A stretch of DNA of 64,000 nucleotides from Cecembia calidifontis (GTDB lineage Bacteria > Bacteroidota > Bacteroidia > Cytophagales > Cyclobacteriaceae). Within the stretch, counting starts at the first letter, position 1, and each line of letters opens with the position of its first letter. The translations under genes and the position numbers were made by a program. The stretch spans positions 124,001 to 188,000 of the forward strand of contig NZ_SGXG01000001.1 in assembly GCF_004216715.1 (NCBI RefSeq), in the 5' to 3' direction. Under the pieces are notes generated by a model. It saw only the letters and a program-made list of their open reading frames with translations. It had not been told where the DNA came from and ran no database searches. Shown here in pieces: positions 9,140 through 17,043 of this stretch.

Positions 9140-9808
9140 ATGATAAGAAAAATTTCAATCCTGCTTACACTGACCATTTCCATTTTTTCATGTTCATCCC
9201 CAAAGGAAGAAAAATCCACTGAGGCAACTACCGCTCAAGAGGTTAAAGAAGAAGGACCCAAAAAATTGATTCTTTTTTACGGAAACAGCCTGACAGCAGG
9301 TTATGGCATCGAGGCAGAAGATGCTTTCCCCGGTTTGGTGCAGCATGCCATCGACAGCCTGGGCATGAATTACAAGGTTATCAATGCCGGGCTAAGCGGG
9401 GACACTTCTGCCAGTGGACTTACCAGGCTGGATTGGTTCCTGGAAGAAGAGCCTGCCATTTTTGTATTGGAACTTGGAGCAAATGATGGACTCAGAGGCA
9501 TTACCCTCAGCGAAACCAAAAGTAACCTCAAAGCAATTATCCAAAAGGTCAGACAAAAATTCCCTGATACCGTCATCCTTCTTGCTGGAATGCAGATTCC
9601 GCCCAATATGGGTCCAGAATACATCAAAGAATTTCAGGAAATGTATCCTGCAATCGCCCAGGAAGAAAATGTACACCTTATTCCGTTTTTATTGGAAGGT
9701 GTGGCAGGAAATGCTGACCTTAATTTACCTGACGGCATCCATCCCACAGAAGAAGGACACCGGATTGTATTTGAAACAGTTTGGGAACATTTGAAGGACC
9801 TGATCTGA
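9140..9808 (+). CDS. Arylesterase / lysophospholipase, GDSL (SGNH) family, TesA-like lipoprotein
   Basis: The 222-residue product has a lipoprotein signal (MIRKISILLTLTISIFSCSS, Cys18 as probable lipidated residue) and an SGNH hydrolase domain. Block I is FYGNSLTAGYG with Ser50 as nucleophile, block II is LSGDTSASG, block III is GANDG, and block V is DGIHPTEEGH with the catalytic Asp and His. This matches E. coli TesA/arylesterases, which hydrolyse acyl thioesters and lysophospholipids. The divergent YbbA/YbbP-like transporter makes the same neighbourhood as in E. coli, so a shared lipid-related role is plausible. The gene appears monocistronic. Confidence 0.9.
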   Translation: MIRKISILLTLTISIFSCSSPKEEKSTEATTAQEVKEEGPKKLILFYGNSLTAGYGIEAEDAFPGLVQHAIDSLGMNYKVINAGLSGDTSASGLTRLDWFLEEEPAIFVLELGANDGLRGITLSETKSNLKAIIQKVRQKFPDTVILLAGMQIPPNMGPEYIKEFQEMYPAIAQEENVHLIPFLLEGVAGNADLNLPDGIHPTEEGHRIVFETVWEHLKDLI

Positions 9809-9973
9809 CACTCATCACAAACTCTCAGGCCTTGGTAGGTAGAATTTTCACTTGACTATTTCTTACATTCTTGCTGCAGGAATTGACTATGGTAAATCTA
9901 TTCTCAACAAGTAATTTGAATTGTATTATTTTTTAACAAAATTGTAGTCAGAAAGTCGAAAATTTTATAAAAC

Positions 9974-11716
9974 ATGAGTTTTGAAATCATATCTTCCGGA
10001 GAGGCTTATGACGTGATCATAGTAGGTTCCGGTGCCGGGGGCGGCATGGCCTCCAAAATCCTTTCTGAGGCAGGCCTTTCCGTCGCCTTGTTGGAAGCTG
10101 GGGGGGACTTTGACCCCGCCAAAGAAGAAGACAGGACACAATTGAGGCCACCTTGGGAATCTCCAAGAAGAGGAGCTGGAACCCGCATCAGGCCCTTTGG
10201 AGATTTTGATCAGGCCATTGGCGGTTGGGACATTGAGGGAGAACCCTATACAAGGGCTGAAGGAACCTCTTTTGATTGGTTCAGGTCAAGGATGCTGGGA
10301 GGAAGGACCAACCACTGGGGAAGGATCTCCTTAAGATTTGGCCCCAATGATTTCAAAAGAAAATCCATTGATGGATTAGGCGACGACTGGCCGATTGGTT
10401 ATGACGATATTAAGCCATACTATGACAAGGTGGACAAGCTTATCGGGGTATTTGGCTCCAAAGAAGGCATTTACAATGAGCCGGACGGCTTCTTTCTCCC
10501 TCCTCCCAAGCCTAGGCTGCACGAGCTCTATTTTATGAAAGGTGCAAAAAAAGCTAATATTCCTGTCATACCTTCCAGACTTTCCATTCTCACCAGGCCT
10601 GTCAATAATGAGCGAGGCGTATGCTTTTTCTGTAGCCAATGTAACAGGGCTTGTCAGGCATATGCGGATTTTTCATCAGGAACAGTACTGATCAAACCAG
10701 CGATGGCCAAAGGTAAAGTCGATCTCTACACCCATGCCATGGTCAGAACAGTCACTACCGATGAGACGGGAAAAGCCACAGGGGTTTCCTATATCAGCAA
10801 GGTAGACATGAAGGAATACAAGGTCAGAGGAAGAGTGGTCGTGCTGGGTGCCTCAGCCTGTGAATCTGCCCGAATCATGTTGAATTCCAAATCCAAATCC
10901 CATCCAAACGGAGTAGGAAACAGCAGTGGAATGGTGGGTCGGTACTTACACGATTCCACCGGAGCCGACAGGATGGGAATTTTACCGGAAATGATCGACC
11001 GACCAAGGTACAATGAAGACGGTGTAGGCGGCATGCATGTGTATACACCTTGGTGGTTGGAGAACAAGAAACTGGACTTTGCAAGAGGCTATCATATAGA
11101 ATATTGGGGAGGAATGGGCATACCTTCTTACGGCTTTGGCTCCTCAATGGATACCATGAGAAAATACATCAAAGATGAGTTTGGCAACCCTTCTCCCAAT
11201 GGAGGATATGGGGAAGGATTGAAAAAAGATATCCGGAAATTATATGGTTCTACCTTGGGGATGTCAGGTAGAGGGGAAAGCATTCCCCAATACAGCAACT
11301 ACTGTGAGATAGACAATAATGTAGTGGACAAATATGGCATTCCTGTCCTGAAGTTTCATTACAAATGGACGGATCAGGAAATCAAACAGGCGAAACACAT
11401 GCAGGACACTTTTGAAGAAATCCTCACTGAAGCCGGCGCAATTTTACTTGGCAAAAAACCAGGGCCAGAAACCATGTATGGACTGGCAGCACCCGGCAGA
11501 ATCATCCATGAAGTAGGAACCACCCGAATGGGGAATAACCCGGCCACTTCTGTACTGAACAGCAACTGTCAGGCCCATGACTGCAAAAACCTTTTTGTGG
11601 TGGACGCGGGACCTTTTGTTTCCCAAGCAGATAAAAATCCAACTTGGACCATTTTGGCCTTGGCATGGAGAACCTCGGAATACATTGTTGATGAATTGAA
11701 AAAGAAAAACATTTAA
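9974..11716 (+). CDS. GMC-type FAD-dependent oxidoreductase (gluconate dehydrogenase large-subunit-like)
   Basis: The 580-residue protein has the FAD Rossmann motif VGSGAGGGMAS (residues 17-27), a GGRTNHWGR segment and a C-terminal GMC signature with HEVGTTRMG and the conserved Asn-Pro in ADKNPTWTI. It lacks a signal peptide, so export may depend on the partner subunit. A cysteine cluster CFFCSQCNRAC near residues 216-226 is characteristic of the bacterial gluconate/2-keto-sugar dehydrogenase-like subgroup and may bind a metal or form disulfides. The gene for subunit 3 starts 10 bases downstream. It probably oxidises a sugar or polyol in the periplasm, but the substrate is not identifiable. 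Confidence 0.9.
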   Translation: MSFEIISSGEAYDVIIVGSGAGGGMASKILSEAGLSVALLEAGGDFDPAKEEDRTQLRPPWESPRRGAGTRIRPFGDFDQAIGGWDIEGEPYTRAEGTSFDWFRSRMLGGRTNHWGRISLRFGPNDFKRKSIDGLGDDWPIGYDDIKPYYDKVDKLIGVFGSKEGIYNEPDGFFLPPPKPRLHELYFMKGAKKANIPVIPSRLSILTRPVNNERGVCFFCSQCNRACQAYADFSSGTVLIKPAMAKGKVDLYTHAMVRTVTTDETGKATGVSYISKVDMKEYKVRGRVVVLGASACESARIMLNSKSKSHPNGVGNSSGMVGRYLHDSTGADRMGILPEMIDRPRYNEDGVGGMHVYTPWWLENKKLDFARGYHIEYWGGMGIPSYGFGSSMDTMRKYIKDEFGNPSPNGGYGEGLKKDIRKLYGSTLGMSGRGESIPQYSNYCEIDNNVVDKYGIPVLKFHYKWTDQEIKQAKHMQDTFEEILTEAGAILLGKKPGPETMYGLAAPGRIIHEVGTTRMGNNPATSVLNSNCQAHDCKNLFVVDAGPFVSQADKNPTWTILALAWRTSEYIVDELKKKNI

Positions 11717-11726
11717 TACCGGAGCC

Positions 11727-12434
11727 ATGAACAGAAGAGAAAATCTTAAACTCCTATTCACCGGATCACTGGCATCCGGATTATTATTGACACATTGTAA
11801 CCCAAAGGACAAAGAGCCCGACTTTTCTCCAAAAATTGCAGGAGGAACGCCTGGGGGAAGGACACTGGAAGAAATAGCAAGAGACCAAAAGCTACTATCG
11901 GAGACTTTCTTTACGGATGAGGAAAGGGAAAAACTGGATGTTTTGGTAGACATCATCATCCCTGCAGACAATGAATCGGGAAGCGCCACCGAGGCTGGCG
12001 TACCGGATTTCATTGAATTTATGATGAAGGAAAACCCAAGTTTTCAAACACCTGTCCGAGGCGGTCTGATGTGGCTGGACAATTATAGCATAGACAACTA
12101 TGGAAAAAACTTTCTGGACTTATCGGAAAAAGAAAGACTGGAAGTCATTGACCTGATTGCTTGGCCTGATAAAGCTGCTCCTGAGCTGATAGGGCAGGTG
12201 CGTTTTTTCAATACCTTAAGGAACCTAACGGCCACAGGCTACTTCACTACAGAAATGGGCTTCAAATACTTAGGTTATAAAGGCAACACACCCAATGTAT
12301 GGGACGGTGTACCCGATGAAGTACTGAAAAAACATGGCTTTGAATATCCTGAAAAATACATGGCACTTTACCTCAAACCAGAGGAAAGGGGCAAAGTAGC
12401 AGAATGGGACAATGAAGGAAATTTGATCGCATAG
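11727..12434 (+). CDS. Gluconate 2-dehydrogenase subunit 3 family protein
   Basis: The 235-residue protein starts MNRRENLKLLFTGSLASGLLL. The RR-x-x-L-K followed by a hydrophobic stretch is a Tat-type signal, and the following THC could be a lipid attachment site. The mature domain contains LVDIIIPADNESGSATEAGVPDFIEFMM, the hallmark of the gluconate dehydrogenase small subunit (subunit 3). In this family the small subunit carries the FAD-loaded large subunit across the membrane. It lies 10 bases after the GMC gene. No cytochrome c subunit is encoded next to it, so the electron acceptor is unclear. A terminator follows. Confidence 0.9.
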   Translation: MNRRENLKLLFTGSLASGLLLTHCNPKDKEPDFSPKIAGGTPGGRTLEEIARDQKLLSETFFTDEEREKLDVLVDIIIPADNESGSATEAGVPDFIEFMMKENPSFQTPVRGGLMWLDNYSIDNYGKNFLDLSEKERLEVIDLIAWPDKAAPELIGQVRFFNTLRNLTATGYFTTEMGFKYLGYKGNTPNVWDGVPDEVLKKHGFEYPEKYMALYLKPEERGKVAEWDNEGNLIA

Positions 12435-12447
12435 AACATAACCTATC

Positions 12448-12482
12448 AAAAAGACTTGGACTTCTGGGAGCCAAGTCTTTTT
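12448..12482 (+). terminator. Strong bidirectional hairpin terminator after the GMC operon
   Basis: The perfect arms AAAAAGACTTGG (12448-12459) and CCAAGTCTTTTT (12471-12482) enclose an 11-base loop, giving a T tract on both strands. It ends the GMC/subunit 3 transcript. Confidence 0.85.
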
Positions 12483-12614
12483 GGTTTATAAAGCATTTTT
12501 TGGCATGGGAAGCAGTCAATCCTGACCGCAAAGTAAATAATTTTATAATCCCCTGATTTCTTGCAACCTTTACAGTTTTAAAGGCATCATTAAGTAGATT
12601 GATTTAGGCTGAAT

Positions 12615-13670
12615 ATGAAACATAAAACCTTTTCCTTTTTCATTTTATTAGTAGTATCGCTACATTTTTCCTGCACAAGTACGGTGACCATGAACAGAAT
12701 GGCACCTGCAGAAATTACCGTGCCTTCCCATGTATAGCGGATCTTATTGGTAGACAGAACAGCACCTCAAAATGAAACGGTATCCGTTATCCAATGTATC
12801 CTAACGGGTGAAGCCCCATTTGAAGTTAAGAATGCTGCAGAAGCCACCCTGACTACCATACAGCAGGAGCTTAACCAATCCCCAAGATTTGAAGTGATAC
12901 GTGCAAGAGAAAGATTGGTGGGAGGGTTATTTGCCCAAACTTTCCCCACACCATTGACCTGGCCACAGGTGGAAGGTCTCTGCGATCAATATCAAGTAGA
13001 CGCGGTCTTGATCCTGGAAAAGTTTTCTTCCGATTTCATCGTGACTGACAAAAGGCAGATGATCAAAAAAACAGTTGGTACAGGAAGAGAAGCCAGACAG
13101 GTAGAAGTGATGGGAGTCTATATGGAAGGTGTTGCTTCGGTAAGTGCGGGTTTCAGATTTTATGATCCACAAACCAGAAATATTTTTGATCAGGTCAATT
13201 ATGACAAAACCAATCTTTGGTCCGCAGAAGCGGAGACGAGACTTCAGGCGGCAGCAATGCTAATAGATAAAGCAAGGGCAACACAGTTTGTCGGAAGGAT
13301 GGCAGGAGCGAGCTATGCAAGAAGAATAGCCCCTATGCCTATTACTATAACCCGCTCCATGTATTTCAAACCAAAATCCAACTTTTCCCTTGCCAAGGGT
13401 TCCAGGTTAGCACAGGTCGGGAGATGGGAAGATGCACTTGAAACCTGGCAGCAGGGCTTAAATCTACCGCACAGTACCAAAGAAGGAGGTCGAATGGCTT
13501 ACAATGTGGCCCTTGCGTATGAAGTCTTAGGAGAACTGGAAGAAGCCAGGTATTGGGCGGGCAAGTCATTTACAGAGTATGGGTTCAGAGAGGGCAGAAA
13601 TTATGCTGGAAATCTCCAAAGGAGGATCAACCAGGATGCCATCGTAAGAAATCAGCTTGACCGAAATTAG
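12615..13670 (+). pseudogene. DUF6340-like lipoprotein gene interrupted by an in-frame TAG
   Basis: An open frame from the ATG at 12615 encodes a lipoprotein signal (MKHKTFSFFILLVVSLHFSC, Cys20). It runs in frame into the rest of the protein ending at 13670, except for a TAG at 12735-12737 (codon 41). The reading frame after the stop is intact for 311 codons. It includes a C-terminal tetratricopeptide-like part (SRLAQVGRWEDALETWQQGL, then YNVALAYEVLGELEEARYWAG). Without the stop the product would be about 351 residues, and the opening APAEITVPSHV-x-RILLVDR is what I know from DUF6340 outer-membrane lipoproteins. Translation could restart at TTG 12747, but that product would lack the signal. 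It is either a recent nonsense mutation or a sequence error. Confidence 0.75.
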
Positions 13671-13703
13671 AAATCGAAGTTTTTTTGATAAGTATAAATT
13701 GAG

Positions 13704-13746
13704 AATCCGATCCAATTATTTTTTTTATTTTGGGTCGGATTTTTTG
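13704..13746 (+). terminator. Intrinsic terminator after the DUF6340-like gene
   Basis: The arms AATCCGATCC (13704-13713) and GGGTCGGATT (13732-13741) pair over ten positions with one G-T wobble and are followed by a T run. This marks the end of the lipoprotein transcript. Confidence 0.8.
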
Positions 13747-13792
13747 GTTTTCATGGAAGAACAGATTAGTTTTAGTAAAAACTAATTTTGTA

Positions 13793-14125
13793 ATGAAAAC
13801 AACCTTTAGAATCCTCCCCATTTTTTTTATCTTATTGAACATGGGCCCAATCCATGATACTTTTGGTCAGTTTATTGGGCGAATAGAAATCAATGGCTTT
13901 ACCAAAGCATCTGACATTCGTCTTTTGTATGATTATTCCGAAACAGAAGGCTTGATTGAGATAGGAGATGCCTATTCCAAGGCCCGTGGAGTGACTGTTT
14001 TTTCAGCCATGAATGACCTGAACAATAGGGCAAAGAAAAAACTTTTAGAAGAAGCTTCTGTCAGAGGGGCATCCCATGTACTGATTACAGACAAGATACC
14101 GGATGATGCTGGTTTGACTTTGTAA
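13793..14125 (+). CDS. Small secreted protein of unknown function
   Basis: I chose the ATG at 13793 because it gives a good signal peptide (MKTTFRILPIFFILLNMGPIHDTFGQ). A longer in-frame reading would start inside the preceding terminator. The 110-residue product has a mature part of about 85 residues with an alternating pattern (FIGRIEINGFTKASDIRLLYDYSE) and ends with SVRGASHVLITDKIPDDAGLTL, suggesting a small alpha/beta fold. The terminal V-R-G-A-x-H-V-L pattern recalls small periplasmic stress proteins of the BON/YdgH kind, but I do not claim the family. It lies just before a propeller lipoprotein gene on the same strand. Confidence 0.6.
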   Translation: MKTTFRILPIFFILLNMGPIHDTFGQFIGRIEINGFTKASDIRLLYDYSETEGLIEIGDAYSKARGVTVFSAMNDLNNRAKKKLLEEASVRGASHVLITDKIPDDAGLTL

Positions 14126-14223
14126 AAAGGTAATTCAAACTACCAGATGAACAAAATACCCGGATAATTCCATACCAAATCATCCGCTTGATTAATCTCA
14201 TTTCAATACTAACTTTTGATTCT

Positions 14224-15420
14224 ATGACAACTTCTAAAAAATCTATTTTGGACACCCAAAAAAAATACGGACTCAATCTTTTAGGAGCCCTTATATTCCT
14301 TATGACCATGGCCTGTTCCGGCAATGGAAATAAAGATTTATCCGGTCATCCGGTTGAAAGTCATCAAATTGAAATAGTGGATTCTTTGGTAGTGGATTAC
14401 CTTGGAATGCTTTCCTGGTCCCATATCAGTCCGGATGGCAAGAAATTTCTGGCCATGGATCTTCAGAAATCAGACATAATACTTATTGACAATGAAGGCA
14501 AAATCCTAGAAACCCTCAATAAATCCGGGGATCAACCAGAAAGTATAGGACCAAACTTGATGGGGAGGCCACAATTCAGAAATGATACAGAGATTGCCCT
14601 ATTGGGCACCAAAGGCTTATTCCTTTTCGATTTTAATGGCAATTTAAAAAAACAATTTAAGCCCGATTTCGATCCCATGATGAATTTCATCATTTTAAAT
14701 GCAGATGTTTTTCAGTTTAGGGATGCAAACTTTGCCCTTGGGCTAATGGCAGGAAGAAACACTGAAGGTTCTGGTTTTTATGAATCTACTGAAGGCACCA
14801 AATTTGAAGCCATTGACCTGTCAAAGGGCTCATATTTGGGAGTCATTCCTTTTCCGGAAAATTCAAGGTTCAAAACCACCGAAATTTTCCCCGTCACCAA
14901 TACTGTTCCAGTACTTAGAACCACCAAAGAAGGCGTGTACATCGCCTTCAAAAATGAGCCTAAGATATTTTTCTACAAATGGGAAGACCTGAACAACCCT
15001 TCAAAGGAAATCCAGTTGCAGATAACCAACTTCCAATTGATGAAAGGAAAAGATCCCAAATCAGTGGATCTGAACATGATCAGTTTTGACACAAGGGAGT
15101 TTGCCTATGGGGCTATCAACCAACTTAATTGGCTGGATGGTCAATTATTGGTAAGTTACAGTACAGGGCTTTCAGATGAAGAATATGATAATGCGACCAA
15201 TGGTATCACAGATTTTCAGGAAATCTTCCGTTTGATCAATGAGAAAAATCAATCTCAATGGGCACTGATAACTGAAAATGGAAACCTTATCCCTGTAGAA
15301 ATCCCCGAGAATCTTGGCAGGATAGAATTTGTGGATCAGGAAGGCAACCTTTGGATCTCCCCCGATAGATATGCAATGGAAAGGGATTACGAGGTATTGT
15401 TTAAAGCGAGGTTGAGGTAA
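14224..15420 (+). CDS. Probable six-bladed beta-propeller lipoprotein (DUF4221/BF3164-like)
   Basis: From the ATG at 14224 the product is 398 residues with a signal region ending in FLMTMACSG (Cys32 as probable lipid site). The N-terminal arm is long for a signal peptide. The mature part repeats strands such as WSHISPDGKKFLAMDL, DIILIDNEGKILETLN and GLFLFDFNGNLKKQF, typical of a six-bladed propeller like those grouped as DUF4221 or BF3164-like in Bacteroidota. The family's function is not established; outer-surface or periplasmic binding is inferred. Base composition resembles neighbouring genes. A second, more AT-rich member lies at 41329-42318. Confidence 0.65.
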   Translation: MTTSKKSILDTQKKYGLNLLGALIFLMTMACSGNGNKDLSGHPVESHQIEIVDSLVVDYLGMLSWSHISPDGKKFLAMDLQKSDIILIDNEGKILETLNKSGDQPESIGPNLMGRPQFRNDTEIALLGTKGLFLFDFNGNLKKQFKPDFDPMMNFIILNADVFQFRDANFALGLMAGRNTEGSGFYESTEGTKFEAIDLSKGSYLGVIPFPENSRFKTTEIFPVTNTVPVLRTTKEGVYIAFKNEPKIFFYKWEDLNNPSKEIQLQITNFQLMKGKDPKSVDLNMISFDTREFAYGAINQLNWLDGQLLVSYSTGLSDEEYDNATNGITDFQEIFRLINEKNQSQWALITENGNLIPVEIPENLGRIEFVDQEGNLWISPDRYAMERDYEVLFKARLR

Positions 15421-15509
15421 CCACTTGGTTCATGGTACTTGGTACTTTTTACAATATCCCTTTTAAATGCTTTTGATTTTACTACCAAGGTCACAAAAAT
15501 TACCCTTCA

Positions 15510-16748
15510 TTAGCTTTTCCTGAAAACTTTAAAATAAAATAAAGGATTGGAAAGGTTTTGTCTTTCAGATGGATACCATACCATGCGGTTGAGCAAGTTC
15601 CAAATTGATGGGCTGGAATTGGCTTTCTTCACCACCCAATCAAATAACCAGGGAAAGCGGAGCAATTTCTGAATCCTATAGGCTGTAAGGATATCTCCTC
15701 CGATCTTCTTCCATAACATTTCATCGTATTCCTGATTGTTATGAAAATCGTGATACCCCCATTTGGAAAGGATAAAATGGGCAGCCAATCTTCCGCTTTT
15801 CATGGCAAAGCCAATACCTTCTCCTGTAAAAGGATCAATCAGGGAAGCCGCATCCCCTACCAACAAAAACCTATCCCCACTTACCTGGCTTTTCCTTGAG
15901 CCTAAAGGCAAACCAAATCCCTTGGGGGATTCTAGCGCTTCTGCTTTATGAAATCTTGAGGAAACCTTGGGATGGTGCTGTATAATATCTTTCATGACCG
16001 CTTTCAGATTGATCGAACGCTTTTCAATTTCAGAGGAAAGCATCCCGATGCCAACATTGGCCACGTTGTCGGCCATTGGAAAAATCCAAAAATAACCCGG
16101 AAGGATCTCGGGTAAAAAATGAAGCTCAATCAATTGTTTTTCCCTTTCAAACTTTACATTTCTGAAATATTGCCTAAGGCCCGCAGAATAATGTGCCCTG
16201 TCAATTTTTTCCCGCCATAGCTTTCTGGCTAAAATGGAATTGGCACCATCCGCTCCAAGGACCAACTTGGCTTCGAGATCCCTGTCAGCACAAATGATTT
16301 TCACTTTATCATTATGAAAATCAATCTGTTTTACTTCACAATTTTCAAAAACAACAATATTTGCCGTCTTTCTCAAGGGCGTGAGCAGAAAATGATCAAA
16401 ATCAAATCTTTTACTGACAAAGCCCGGATATTTCAATTTCCCCTCGGTGATTTTTTGCTCATTAGGTAGAAAAAGGTCCAGGCGATGGCCTTTCGGACTA
16501 AAGAAACTCCACCCATCAACAGGATAGGCATTTTCAGTTACCTCAAAAAAAGAAAGATCCAAACCTTTATCTTCCAGTTTTTTAAGCTCAAAAATGGTAT
16601 TTCCACTCAAAGCATCCCCACAAACTTTGTCTCTTGGAAAGCTTTTTTTGTCCAAGAGGGCAATCTTCAGCCCTTGGCCTGACAAATGCCAAGCTGCCGT
16701 TGACCCCGCCGGTCCAGCTCCGATAATTACAATGTCGAATACTTCCAA
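15510..16748 (-). CDS. FAD-dependent oxidoreductase, geranylgeranyl reductase family
   Basis: The 412-residue flavoprotein has the dinucleotide motif GAGPAG (residues 10-15), the family motif PRDKVCGDALSG (about 39-50) and the FAD phosphate-binding segment GDAASLIDPFTGEGIGFAM. These are the marks of the geranylgeranyl-reductase/halogenase-like group (COG0644), members of which reduce isoprenoid double bonds or hydroxylate rings. There is no signal peptide. The gene stands alone between a convergent lipoprotein gene and the S41 protease gene, so the context gives no pathway. Menaquinone or carotenoid-type substrates are possible but not shown. Confidence 0.85.
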   Translation of the reverse strand: MEVFDIVIIGAGPAGSTAAWHLSGQGLKIALLDKKSFPRDKVCGDALSGNTIFELKKLEDKGLDLSFFEVTENAYPVDGWSFFSPKGHRLDLFLPNEQKITEGKLKYPGFVSKRFDFDHFLLTPLRKTANIVVFENCEVKQIDFHNDKVKIICADRDLEAKLVLGADGANSILARKLWREKIDRAHYSAGLRQYFRNVKFEREKQLIELHFLPEILPGYFWIFPMADNVANVGIGMLSSEIEKRSINLKAVMKDIIQHHPKVSSRFHKAEALESPKGFGLPLGSRKSQVSGDRFLLVGDAASLIDPFTGEGIGFAMKSGRLAAHFILSKWGYHDFHNNQEYDEMLWKKIGGDILTAYRIQKLLRFPWLFDWVVKKANSSPSIWNLLNRMVWYPSERQNLSNPLFYFKVFRKS

Positions 16749-16966
16749 AGCAAAATTAAGGTGATAGCCCTCCCTGTTTAGGCATGGTAATTTAGAAAAC
16801 TAAACTGACATCAAATAACCCACAAATCCTCAATTGGCCAAAAATTTCAAAGGCTCAAAAAAAACAAAATGCCTTATGAAAAAAATCCGGTGTAATTCCC
16901 GAGGCCTTGGCAGAAAAGTAAAATAAAACCTATTGAATGTCCTCGTATTTTCTTCTTAAACAAAGC

Positions 16967-16991
16967 AAAAAAAGGCCTCTTTTAGGAGGCC
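16967..16991 (-). terminator. Intrinsic terminator after the S41 protease gene
   Basis: On the minus strand GGCCTC (16991-16986) and GAGGCC (16979-16974) pair around a six-base loop and run into a stretch of T. The rest of the interval 16749-17043 shows nothing else recognisable. Confidence 0.8.
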
Positions 16992-17043
16992 ATGTTTTGT
17001 ATACAATTGATTTTCTTTCAGGTATTTCCAATTGTCATGAACA

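Noticed and set aside
13783..13790. TAATTTTG as a -7 promoter box for the small secreted protein at 13793
   Set aside because: It matches the consensus but lies 2 bases before the ATG, which would put the start inside the coding sequence, and no -33 box is at the right distance.
16749..17043. Possible gene or RNA in the gap between the flavoprotein and S41 protease genes
   Set aside because: Apart from the terminator at 16967-16991, I see no open frame with coding character and no RNA motif.
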